A program made the position numbers and the translations under genes. From Cercospora beticola (Eukaryota > Ascomycota > Dothideomycetes > Mycosphaerellales > Mycosphaerellaceae): a stretch of 64,000 nt of DNA. This document shows, piece by piece, positions 22,358 through 32,351 of the stretch (positions are counted from its first letter, which is position 1; each line of letters opens with the position of its first letter). The DNA is taken from assembly GCF_033473495.1 (NCBI RefSeq), contig NC_088936.1:4898001-4962000 (forward strand), in the 5' to 3' direction. Below the pieces are notes generated by a model, which was given only the letters and a program-made list of their open reading frames with translations, was not told the DNA's origin and did not search any database.

Positions 22358-23893
22358 ATGGAAGTGTCGGAGAATCAGAAGCAGCGCGAAGCTGAAGCCG
22401 CACAAAATCAAGCATCCCTTTGGTCTAGAGCGCGCACTCGTGCAGGCAGTCTCCACGAAGTTTCGCCCAAGACTCAAGATGAAGCTTTCATCTTTCCACG
22501 CCGTACCAGACGTCCCAAGCCATCTGGCCGTCTTGACAGCGCAGGCGACTGGATGAGCCCGCAACCACTAAACGAAGAATTCGAGCACGCCCGCGATAGA
22601 GATTCCGACTCTGCCAGCTCAGGGCCGCCCTCTCCACTGGACCTCACGCGGACAACGGAGAGGCAGCACAGACCCTTGCTTCATAATAACAGAGCAAGAG
22701 TCGGACAGCCACCTCACCCCACAGCAAACTGCACAGTAAAACCAAAGAAGCGCGCATCATCTCCACAATCTCCGTTGTCGCGAATCCTTTCTCCGCCCCT
22801 GGGTTCGTTAACGAGCATCATCGCGCAGCCAGCACCAATCAAAGATATCAATTCGGATGAATGGGCTCGCATGTTCCAAGATGATCCATATCCACGTGGA
22901 CTCTCGACAACAGGACTGCAGCCGAAGGACTCAGCGTGCAGCCTTCCTGCGACCACAAAGCCACGTCCTGAAGGGTCACAAGACGCCACTTCCAGCATCG
23001 CTGAAAGCTCCGACCGAACATTCTCACCTCCACAAGAATACATCGACGCCTTAGTGAAGCGCTGCAGCTTTCCTCGTCGGGAGCCAAGGCCTTCGACTGT
23101 TACCACTGTTGAAATGGAAATAGTCGACGGCCCAGGATCCGCGTTTCCGAATGCCCGCTCATCTCTCCAGATCGCACCACATGGTGAAGCTTTCGACGGC
23201 ATGGGCGAACTTATCGAGAGTGTGCATCTCACTCGTGTGACGAGCTTGGCACAAAGCTATAGGTGCAATGTCCTGTTGTCTCCTATCGAACAAGCCGAGC
23301 GGGAACGTAAACACATGGAATTTCGCATGGAAGTCCTGGCAGAATGTGGCAAAAATTGTCAGAATAATACCTCTCTGGCTTCGTTGTGCCCCTTTTGTGA
23401 GCATGTCAGCGTTCGATTCAATCCGTCGGATTATCTCGATGGGCCGAATGGCCTAAGACAGAAAGCTCTGGAGGCCAGGCGAAGGCGGGAGGATTTGAGC
23501 CCCTTGGATCGCTTCCATGTGGGAATGTATATTTCTTGTGGGCTTTTGAGTACTATCATGACCTACTGCATTGTTATGTATGCAATATGGGCGAAGGAAT
23601 CATGGCCATTATTGGTAAGCATAACGTCGATTGGCTCTGTGCATTTTTTTTGAGCAAGCTTTTGTCAGCGTTCGAGTAACCAGCATACTGACTCAACACA
23701 GACTTGCGTACCGCTCATACCAATACAATATTTGTGCTTCATGGCCTTCTTCGATACGGGGCCGGCACGTGAGAGACCGGGATCGGAACGAGAGCCACTG
23801 CTATCGCGAAGTAGGAGACGTGGAAGCCAAAGAAGGATGAGCCACGAGCGAAGAGGGAAAGATGTCTGGGTTGCAGCACAAGGGATGGTTTAA
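22358..23893 (+). CDS. Unknown protein with a long disordered N-terminus and two C-terminal membrane segments
   Basis: Two exons, 22,358-23,614 and 23,702-23,893, give 482 aa. The intron (gtaagc ... cacag, 87 nt) removes an early stop and brings a second hydrophobic segment into frame. The first 250 residues are rich in Ser, Pro and Arg and look disordered. A region around residues 255-375 is better folded (a GMGELIESVHL stretch, two Cys pairs near CGKNC and CPFC). Helix 1 is about residues 390-412 (ISCGLLSTIMTYCIVMYAIW) and helix 2 about 420-438 (VPLIPIQYLCFMAFF). A basic tail ends the protein. No family is recognised. The CGKNC...CPFCEH pattern might bind a metal. It probably sits in an inner membrane. 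Confidence 0.65.
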
Positions 23894-24307
23894 GTTTTCT
23901 TGGGCGCATGTCTTGCTAGTCAACCAAGACCTGGTCCTCATATCACCGAAAGTTTGAGTTCCTGTTTTGACCGTCAATCTCAATAGTGATCAGATTACTT
24001 TCCAATATCACCGAAGACCGCCGCGGTATACAGACCGAGGATGACTAAAGTCTCATCTAGGAAGAAGATACCGCTTACGCAAACAGCTTGCGGCTTTGGC
24101 TTGTCACTTCAGCAATGGTGCACGGATGGTGCGGAAGAGTCTGATGCCCAGCATAGCCCTGCCAGCGTTGAGAAGATCTGCTAGTCGAGTGTACTGTACA
24201 AAAAGGTCTTGAGAGCACCACTGCGAAGCAAGATCCAAAAAATATTCGTGCTCGACAACTACAGGCACTACGAAGAGTCTTCTATATCGCAGATTATATT
24301 GCTCAAC
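23894..24307. other. Intergenic, no gene seen
   Basis: It holds the likely promoter and 5' UTR of the adenylate-forming enzyme. An in-frame codon at 24,209 could extend that protein by 33 residues, but the extension has no family-like content. Confidence 0.55.
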
Positions 24308-26084
24308 ATGGCACCAGCTGAAATCTGCAATCCATCTATTCCGATACCTGACACCATCTGGCAATCGTTCAAGTCTGCCGTATCGAAAACTCCTCAAGAT
24401 GTTGCCTACACCGTCTACTATGAACCGGCAGACCATCTTCGAGAGCTCCGGTGCCCAAAATATGCACCTTCAGGGAGCTACCTCAACTGGACGTTCGCCG
24501 AGCTCGAATATGCCACAGTGAGCTTGGCCGCTGGCATGCTGACTAGAGGTGTGAAACGCGGCTCCATAATGGTGACTTTCTTGCCCAACGGCATCGCGCG
24601 TGAACTTTGCTTGTGGGTATCTGTCGCTCTCCAACTTACGCTCTTGCCATGCGACCCGGCCTTGCTTGAGGCTGGTCGTGAAGAGCAATTCAAGGAGTAC
24701 ATCGACACAGTCTCACCAGGAGTTGTGATCGTGAGCGGTGATCAAGCTGCCACAACATGGGAAGAGCGAAGCCTAGGCACGGGAGCATTGCAGTTGATTC
24801 TCCAGCCCACCACTCGACCGGATTGGACACGTTTCACCGCCTTACCGCTTCCGAAGGGCGACTACGATGCCGAGTTGGAGCTCATCGACCAGCAAGATCT
24901 TGAAATCGAGAATGATCGCGAACGCATCATTGCGATCCTCTTTACCTCCGGCACATCCTCCGGAAAACCCAAAGGCTGCGCCATAAGATCTCGCCAGATC
25001 CTCACCGGCGCTCATGGCGATTCTGTCTTCGACAAGCCGGTGCAGTCGTTGCTCGTTCCCTATCCAAATTATCGCGCTGCAGCCAATTGGATGACTTATC
25101 ATTGTATCCTCCAGAATACAAGACTCGTGTTCCCTTCAGTGGCCGTGGATATCGCGGCGATGTTGGATGTCATCGAGATCTGCCAAGTAGAGGGCGCGAT
25201 TATCATGCCGTTTATGGTGCATCTCTTCTCCAAAGATGCCAAATTCATCGCCGGCAAGAGGGATCTGAGCAGTTTCAAGAGGGTTATGTTGGGAGGAGAC
25301 GTCATTACGGTGGGCGTAATAGAGCAAGCGCGCGCAGTCTTCCCTAATGCAGTCGTTCGAGGTAGCTCTAGTATAAGTGAATGCATTGCTGCCTTAACTT
25401 CGAAGAAATATAGAGAAGGTCTTCAACCCACCTTTGGCACTATTGTCAGCGCGGGCTATCCAGCACAAGCTACTTATGCTAGGTTCTGTGACGAAAACCG
25501 CAAGGTCGTGGAAAGGGGTGAATTCGGAGAATTGCATCTGGGCGGCCCTTACGTGTTGCGACAGTATTAGAAGAACGTGCAGCCGGAGTTATTCTACGAG
25601 GATCAGAAGGGTAACTGGATGTTAACTGGCGATCGTGCATTCATGGACGAGAATGGTTTCATCTTCATCACCGGAAGACTGAAAGACATTATCAAGAAGC
25701 GCGGAAGGACGATCTCGCCAGCGATCATCAGTTCGAGGTTGAACAAACAGCCTGGCGTTCTGGTAAGCCACCATATTTGCTGTCAACTGTGATGAGCTAA
25801 CTAACAGATTTCAGGCCACGGTTTTCGGAGTTCCTCATGAGATTGATGGCGAATCAGTCGTGGCGGTGATTGACAGCGCTGATCCATCGAACACTCCAGA
25901 GCGTATCAAGCAAATTGTCCAGGAGTCTCTAGGCAATGACTATGCTCTCGATGAAGTATACAGTCTCGGAGACCTGGGCTTGCGCAGCTTTCCCATTGGA
26001 CCCACGGGCAAGATCCTCAGGCAGTGTTGGAACTTAAACAGCGGCAAGGGTCAAGTGCGACGCCAATTGTCGAGTGATAGCTAG
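24308..26084 (+). pseudogene. AMP-binding (adenylate-forming) enzyme interrupted by one in-frame TAG
   Basis: Exons 24,308-25,762 and 25,815-26,084 encode an acyl-CoA-synthetase/adenylation-type protein of 574 codons. The ATP-binding loop is TSGTSSGKPKG at about residue 213, with the unusual extra Ser residues. An adenine-binding region lies near RGSSSISE (about residue 352). The hinge motif reads GRLKDIIKKRGR at about residue 455, and the catalytic lysine is in PIGPTGKIL near the C-terminus. Such enzymes activate a carboxylic acid as acyl-AMP. The frame is intact except for TAG at 25,568-25,570 (codon 421), between a GPYVLRQY segment and KNVQPELFY, directly before the TGDRAF motif. No GT-AG intron of sensible size removes it. 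Without readthrough the product loses the C-terminal lid domain. The substrate cannot be told. Confidence 0.75.
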
Positions 26085-27053
26085 CTCGGGAACGTCAGAA
26101 GCACTGGACCTTGCTGATCCTGGCCCCGGAAGCGACAGACAAGGTGAATGGTGACTTCTAACATCTCTATGTTTCTAGTGCCTGTCACCGAAGCTCTTTG
26201 CTGCGTTCGGTCTGTGGAAATTTGCTCAAAGGAGACTCAGAGATGGTCAGAAGTCGATGCCGAGAGAGCAGAGTTCATCATCAAAATCGAGCTTGTATGT
26301 GTGTTGTCCACGAACGCATGATGAGTTTCTTTCTAAGTAAAGAGGTAGTCAAATTTCGGCTGAAATCTCGCATTCGGGTTCACTCCAAGACAACACTTCA
26401 GACTAAACCGCATTTGCTATCCAGTCTCACAAGATGCGGGGAGCATGGAACGACCGGCATCGGAGATTCCTTCTCTTCCTGGACAGACGTCATCCCCCAG
26501 CCATCGAGCATCTCACGATCGCGCCTTGCAGCTTCTCGAAAAGTCCAGGCGGCGTCTGATCCTCTCGTGGTCGTCGGCAGCGGAGGAAAATGCTTCTCCC
26601 GTACGCGAGGTAGTATCCGTGCCGTCAAAGCAACCTGCAGGATGCGTGGCTGATCGCCGTCTGACGAGCTGGCGCGTCTGCGTCAAGGATCATTATTACG
26701 AGCACTTCTTCCACTTTCTTTATGCTTTCTCCTGTTCATGATGCTCTGCGAATATTAGAGAACCCCGAAGTTTCTTGGATGAGCATGTTTGGACAATACT
26801 GCTGATATCACTAATCGCTTGATCAGAAGCAAAGCAGCTAGGTAAGTCGCCCATAGCTTGACTGAGCTTGTCATCAAGGTAGCCGAAGCTTGTAACGCCT
26901 ATGAGAGTCCAAAGGATAAGCACCGGCAGAGCCTGGCCTCCCAATCTGAAGTGTCTTTGAGGTCGAGACCTGAGCTGCAGCTGTCAGACAGCATAGCAAC
27001 GACGAACCTCAAGAATGCAGTAGCAGTGCTGACAATAATGGCCTGCAGGCAGC
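26085..27053. other. Long intergenic region, no certain gene
   Basis: A 98-codon plus-strand frame at 26,445-26,741 has a fairly protein-like, Ser/Arg-rich first two-thirds but no recognisable domain and no supporting splice sites. The remainder is probably the promoter of the acid trehalase gene. Confidence 0.5.
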
Positions 27054-30000
27054 ATGAATTGGGCAGCATTTGGAGCTGCGATAGCCCTGCTCGGCTCTAC
27101 AGACGCCAAGATCTACGAGACTAGATTCAATGGCACCACCTGGGACGATGAAGCTTGGAGAATCACGACTACAAATCTGGACCAAGGCCATTATCAGTCG
27201 CGCATGTCCTTGGCCAATGGCTACTTGGGTATCAACTTAGCAGCAGTTGGTCCATTCTTCGATGTTGACGAGCCAGTCAATGGAGACAACATTCAAGGAT
27301 GGCCTCTCTTCGACCGCAGGCAAACTTTCGCCACCATTGCTGGATTTTGGGATTCTCAGCCAACGACGAATGGAACGAACTTTGAATGGCTCAATCAATA
27401 TGGCGGCGAAAGTGTAATCTCAGGCGTACCGCATTGGGCTGGTCTCCATGTGAAGGTGGGAGACGACTTGCTGGATGCGACTGTGCCACCTGAGCAGATC
27501 TCTAACTTCAGCTCGACTTTGGACGTCAAAAATGGAGTCATGTACTGGAACTATACGTGGACACCCAGCACTGGCTCGGCGATCGATGTCGAGTATTCGA
27601 TGTTCGTACACAAGCTGCATGTAAACCAAGCCGTTGTGCAACTTCAGCTCACAGCTCAAGAAGATACCAGCGCGACCGTCATAGACCTCTTGCAGGGCGA
27701 CTGTGCTGTCAGGTCTACGCCTGTAGAGACCGGATCTTATCCTGTGTGGCCTGTCATCTGGTCTGCTGTTAGCCCTAATGGCATTCAAAATGTCACAGCC
27801 TGGATTTTCTCTACTCTTGTTGGAGATGACTCGTGTAACGCGTCGAGCAGGAAGAACATTACGGATAGCGCTGTTCTGGGCAGCAACAGTTCCTCGATTG
27901 CGCAGTCCGTGGAAGTGTCTGTTTCTGGAAGAACCCCTTCTGTCATCACAAAGTTCGTGGGTGGGGCTTCTAGCGATGCATTCGCTGATGCAGCTTCCAC
28001 CGCCTTGAACGCATCTTGGGAGGGCGCTGGGGCTGGTTTCGACACTCTCTACAAGTCTCATGTGAAGGAGTGGAACCATGTCTTGACGAAAGACAGTGTG
28101 GACGACTTCCGAGATGTCAAGGGGGACCTGCCGGACGACGAAGATGTTCAAGAACTCCAGATCACAGCAATCACGAACCCATTCCAATTGCTGCAGAACA
28201 CCGTCAGCTCGAATGCTCTTGCGGCTGCAGGAAACAACACCAAGCTTGTGTCCAACAGCATCTCAGTCTGTGGTCTCGGATCGTCTTGCTACGCCGGCCT
28301 TGTTTTCTGGGATACTGAAGTATGGATGCAGCCTGGGCTTGTTGTCGCGTTTCCGGACGCTGCCAAGCAGATTGCACAATACCGCGTGGAGAGAGGGCCA
28401 CAAGCACATCAAAACATTCTGACTGCTTACCAATCTAGCCAGAATGAGACTGGCAAGTTCTCACCTAACGGTGTTGCTTATCCGTGGACAAGCGGGCGAT
28501 ATGGCAATTGTACAGGCACTGGCCCATGTTTCGACTACCAGTACCATCTCAATGGTGACATCGGACTGGAATTTACGAACTACTGGATCACGACCGGCGA
28601 TACTGATTACTTCAGAAACGAGCTATTCCCCATATATGAAGCCATCGCACAGCTTTACGCGGACTTGGTAACGTTCAACGAGACAACTGGACTGTACGAG
28701 CTCTATAACGCAACAGACCCTGACGAGTACGCCAACTTCCAGAATAATGTGGGATTCACGCTGGTTTTGATGCAAAGTCATCTCAACGAGACCAACGCCA
28801 TTCGTGAGAGATTCGGCATTGAACCTAATGCTACTTGGGCGAACATCTCCGACTTGATCACGATTCCGGTCAATGAAGAGGCCAACATTATTCTCGAGTA
28901 CTCGACACAGAATGGTAGCATTGTGGTCAAGCAGGCTGATATCGTTCTGATTGATGACTTTCTTCAATGGCCAAACCCGTATACTCTGAGCAACCTGGAT
29001 TATTATGCTGCTGCTCAGTCGCCAGACGGCCCTGCCATGACATATGGAGTGTTCAGCATCGTTGCGAATCGCGAATCGCCATCTGGCTGTTCGTCGTATA
29101 CTTACGACCTGTACGGCTCGAAGCCTTATACCAGAGGACCCTGGTTCCAATTCAGCGAACAGCTCATTGACGACTGGACACTGAATGGTGGAACGCATCC
29201 TGCGTTTCCCTTCCTGACGGGCGTGGGAGGAGCAAACCGAGTCGCGGTCTTTGGGTACCTTGGACTGCGCCTGATGGTCGATAAGCTCAATATCGATCCT
29301 TCGCTACCACCACAGATTCCACAGCTGGCGTACAGGACGATCTACTGGCAAGGCTGGCCAGTGAAAGCATTCTCCAACCAAACTCACACCACATTGACCC
29401 GAAGCGGCGAGCCTCTTTCCACCGCCAATGGCACATTTTCGAATACACCTATCCCAGTCACCGTCAGCATATCTGGCACGAAAGTCTACGAACTGCATCC
29501 GAACTCCTCAATCACGATTGTAAATCGTCAAATTGGACTCAACAAAACCTGGGCTGGCAACATTGCTCAATGTCAACCCGCCGCATCTGAACAAGACTAC
29601 GAGCCCGGCCAATTTCCACTCAGCGCAGTCGACGGAGCAGTCAGCACCAAATGGCAACCCTCACTCGCAAACACAACATCCTCACTTACCGTCGAGCTCC
29701 CACAGCCTTTCGTCCCAATTACCGAGATCCGCTTCGATTGGGCACAAGCACCGCCTACAGGCTACCGTGTCACTTTCCACAACCTATCTGATACTTCTGA
29801 GGTTCCGCCTTTGGAAGTTACGAGCAGTGATAATGTGGAAGTGAGCAATCCTTACGATCCTGCTGTTGAAGATGTCATCAGGAGCTATTCATCGAACACG
29901 ACGAATGTGACACTTGATCAGCCTGTCTGGAGCGCGAGATATGCGACATTGGAGATTTCGGGGAGTCATGCCAATGATGGAACGGCCAATGAGAAGAACG

Positions 30001-30101
30001 GGACTGGAGCAAGTGTGGCGGAGTTCGCGGTTATTGCTGCTGCTGTAGATGGAGGGGAAGATAATATTGCGGCAAGGAGTGAGAGGGCTTGGGCACTTTG
30101 A
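27054..30101 (+). CDS. ATH1: Secreted/vacuolar acid trehalase (glycoside hydrolase family 65)
   Basis: One uninterrupted frame of 1,015 aa, the usual length of fungal acid trehalases, which hydrolyse trehalose to two glucoses outside the cell or in the vacuole. A signal peptide (MNWAAFGAAIALLGSTDA) is followed by the GH65 N-terminal domain with SLANGYLGIN at about residue 54. The catalytic (alpha/alpha)6 barrel lies at about residues 400-700 and includes YQYHLNGDIGLEF near residue 496, a segment conserved in the family. GH65 trehalases invert using a glutamate general acid. A beta-sandwich or discoidin-like C-terminal part covers about residues 850-1,000 (AVDGAVSTKWQPS). N-x-S/T sites are numerous, as expected of a glycoprotein. 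No intron is needed. The symbol follows the yeast orthologue; in Aspergillus the gene is called treA. Confidence 0.93.
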   Translation: MNWAAFGAAIALLGSTDAKIYETRFNGTTWDDEAWRITTTNLDQGHYQSRMSLANGYLGINLAAVGPFFDVDEPVNGDNIQGWPLFDRRQTFATIAGFWDSQPTTNGTNFEWLNQYGGESVISGVPHWAGLHVKVGDDLLDATVPPEQISNFSSTLDVKNGVMYWNYTWTPSTGSAIDVEYSMFVHKLHVNQAVVQLQLTAQEDTSATVIDLLQGDCAVRSTPVETGSYPVWPVIWSAVSPNGIQNVTAWIFSTLVGDDSCNASSRKNITDSAVLGSNSSSIAQSVEVSVSGRTPSVITKFVGGASSDAFADAASTALNASWEGAGAGFDTLYKSHVKEWNHVLTKDSVDDFRDVKGDLPDDEDVQELQITAITNPFQLLQNTVSSNALAAAGNNTKLVSNSISVCGLGSSCYAGLVFWDTEVWMQPGLVVAFPDAAKQIAQYRVERGPQAHQNILTAYQSSQNETGKFSPNGVAYPWTSGRYGNCTGTGPCFDYQYHLNGDIGLEFTNYWITTGDTDYFRNELFPIYEAIAQLYADLVTFNETTGLYELYNATDPDEYANFQNNVGFTLVLMQSHLNETNAIRERFGIEPNATWANISDLITIPVNEEANIILEYSTQNGSIVVKQADIVLIDDFLQWPNPYTLSNLDYYAAAQSPDGPAMTYGVFSIVANRESPSGCSSYTYDLYGSKPYTRGPWFQFSEQLIDDWTLNGGTHPAFPFLTGVGGANRVAVFGYLGLRLMVDKLNIDPSLPPQIPQLAYRTIYWQGWPVKAFSNQTHTTLTRSGEPLSTANGTFSNTPIPVTVSISGTKVYELHPNSSITIVNRQIGLNKTWAGNIAQCQPAASEQDYEPGQFPLSAVDGAVSTKWQPSLANTTSSLTVELPQPFVPITEIRFDWAQAPPTGYRVTFHNLSDTSEVPPLEVTSSDNVEVSNPYDPAVEDVIRSYSSNTTNVTLDQPVWSARYATLEISGSHANDGTANEKNGTGASVAEFAVIAAAVDGGEDNIAARSERAWAL

Positions 30102-30791
30102 GGCTCGTTATGTGCGTGGAGGGAAGTAACAAGCAATTAACCAATCTGTGCACCAATCGATCGATTCTCTTTCCATTGCTTCGAAATGTACCTACGCGAG
30201 TATGTAAGAACCAAACGTGTGATTGGGTAAGCTTTCTCGAAGCAAGCAAAGCAAAAGCAGCCCACCAAGAGCAAAACAATCGCTCGCAGCTCGTGCATGC
30301 GCGACAACATCACATCAGCGAGACTGCTTCAGGCTCAATGTGTACCAAGTTGCTTCGTGTACAGACCGGCGTCACTAGAAATTGACGACTCACGGTATTT
30401 ACCACTAGACTATGAACGACTGTTCGAAGAGCGTGATTGGACAGAGCAGTATGTAGCCCAATAGGGTGGACTGAAGCACTGATGTTGACAATTGGCTCAG
30501 GTCAATTGTACTTGTAGAGATGATCGATCTGAGCTTAGCAGATGAGAAGAAGGCTCTGCTGGACCAGTAAACAGGTGAGAAAGCGAGAGCATCGAATATT
30601 AGCAACAGCTAGTCTACCATTGTAGTACTGGAAGTGTGCGCTTCCCACCACAGCGTAGCTGATTTGCTTGAACACGCCCGAGCTGCGAACGATCTCTGCG
30701 TGCTTCATTTACGCGCTCTGATAGTATCCCAGGAGACCCTGACGCTTCTAGTGAGCTAAATCGCCGCTATCCATCCCCGGATACAATCATA
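30102..30791. other. Intergenic, no gene seen
   Basis: This lies between the convergent 3' ends of the trehalase and the GPI-type gene. No coding or RNA feature is recognised. Confidence 0.6.
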
Positions 30792-31350
30792 TCAACATCC
30801 TGCTTGCAGAATAAGACCAACAGTAAGCAGCCCGAGCACCACGCCTTTTCCAATACCAAACTTCCGTGGCTCCGCTCCAGAAGAAGTCGAACTCGGCATA
30901 GCAGGCTGCGTGCTCGTCTGCGATTCAATAGGTCCATTCAATGCGGGATCAGAGCAGAGCATGCTTGGCGTATATCGTGGATCTTGATTTCGCTGAAGAC
31001 AATTCGAAAATTTGTTCAACGCTCGCGCCACCGGATCCGGGAAACCAGTCTCGAGCACTACATTGCACCATAAGTAACAGTCTGGCTTGAAATTGAATGT
31101 GGCATTGCCGTTGTTGGATTCGGCACAACAGGCAGCCATTCTCTTTGCCCTGTAAGGGGGATGTGAGTACAATTGCCTCGTGAAAGGGTTTATGGTGAGT
31201 TGCAACTTGCCCATTCTGGACAATGCAATATGGCGCATCGCTACCGACTACAGGTATACCGCCAGATTTGCATTGGTATGTCGGCGAGTCTGTCAAATTC
31301 TGCATTGCAGGCTGAACGCCGCCGAGTGTAGATTGCATAGTGTGATACTG
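30792..31350 (-). CDS. Probable GPI-anchored small cysteine-rich protein, 5' exon not resolved
   Basis: Two minus-strand exons can be joined. The upstream one ends at 31,211 (SPTYQCKSGGIP...PYCIVQNG) and the downstream one runs 31,149-30,792 (AKRMAACCAE...KPDCYLWCNV...NCLQ...MLCSD). A Ser/Thr-rich linker and a hydrophobic C-terminus (GVVLGLLTVGLILQAGC) follow. Cysteine spacing and the tail resemble common ascomycete GPI-anchored surface proteins. The only join that keeps frame uses a GC-AG intron (31,210-31,150, donor gcaagt, 61 nt). A GT donor four bases further on would give the wrong frame. No signal-peptide exon was identified with confidence upstream, so the gene start is open. Confidence 0.5.
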
Positions 31351-32351
31351 TGGCACAATTTCTCTTTCAAGTAAAACCAGAGGGTGTCACGAGAAGTGTG
31401 TAGAACTTGGGTGACAGTGATGAGGGCAGACCAAAAGAGAAACTGTGGAAGTCCACTACCTCATATTGGCGGTGGCCTTGGGTAATATCGAGCTGAAATC
31501 GGACTACGGCTATGCTATGCATGCAAAGCTCATCTGTAGGATCGACTACAGAAACAGGCCGCACACTACGGCACGGCCTGTCGAGCGCTTTGCCATTCTC
31601 GAGAAATACATTGCAGCAGTGACAGAGCGATGTCTCTGAAAGTGTCGTGGGATTCGGCAGAATCATCCGCTACGCCTCAATTGTGCTTGGCATATGCATG
31701 AGAGAGCAGAAGGATGCTCAAGCTTCAACCAAAAGCGGCGTAGAGCTGGAGGCACGAAAGATCGACAACCCAAACTGTGCGAAGTGCTCTTGGCGTTTCC
31801 GTGACATGAGACTCTTGCAGGCGGAAAAGTTATTACATTGCAAGCTGCATCTGGAAGATGCTGGCAAAAGCCTTGCCACGATCCAGTGCAACGTTGCCTG
31901 CACAAGCATGAAGATGAAGCCTTGTCGTTCGAACAGCAAGCTGTACGACACTTCAGAATGCGTGAATTAGCACAGCCTGTGCCACTGCAAATGACCAATT
32001 TGATGCATATTCGAAGCTTGTTGAAACTTTGCTGTCCCCGCACGGAGGCCATAGGCTACGTGCGGCGCTTAGTCGACCGCAGGATGTCTCCTTGCGGCAC
32101 AGCAGGTCATGGGCAGAAACTTCAGTGACGCAATTTTCTTTCGTATAGATTAATGCACAATTTTTGACGTTCGATTCGTTTCCGAGAATTGCTTGCGCCT
32201 GCTTGGGGGGCCGATTGACTGGCACGGAGTAGTTACGTCGAATTCGTTGGCTCCCTTGTCTCGAGTAGGTGTTCGGGCAGATTGAGAAGATAGCCAGTCT
32301 GTTGAGGGAGTGGTATGTAGCCCGGGCGCAGTTTTCCTGACCGTGGGCCAT
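31351..32351. other. Region with cysteine-rich minus-strand frame fragments, unresolved
   Basis: Minus-strand frames at 31,367-31,666 (with a CNVFLENGKALDRPCRS segment and DELCMHS) and 31,718-31,951 (with a hydrophobic start MLVQATLHWIVARLL) look partly protein-like. They may be 5' exons of the GPI-type gene, a second secreted protein, or a decayed gene. I could not build one consistent model. Confidence 0.35.

Noticed and set aside
24308..26084. Secondary-metabolite cluster around the adenylate-forming enzyme and MFS transporter
   Set aside because: No PKS, NRPS, terpene or tailoring genes lie nearby, and the enzyme itself is interrupted.
27420..28187. 255-codon minus-strand ORF inside the trehalase gene
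   Set aside because: It is antisense to a conserved GH65 region and is explained by codon bias on the opposite strand.
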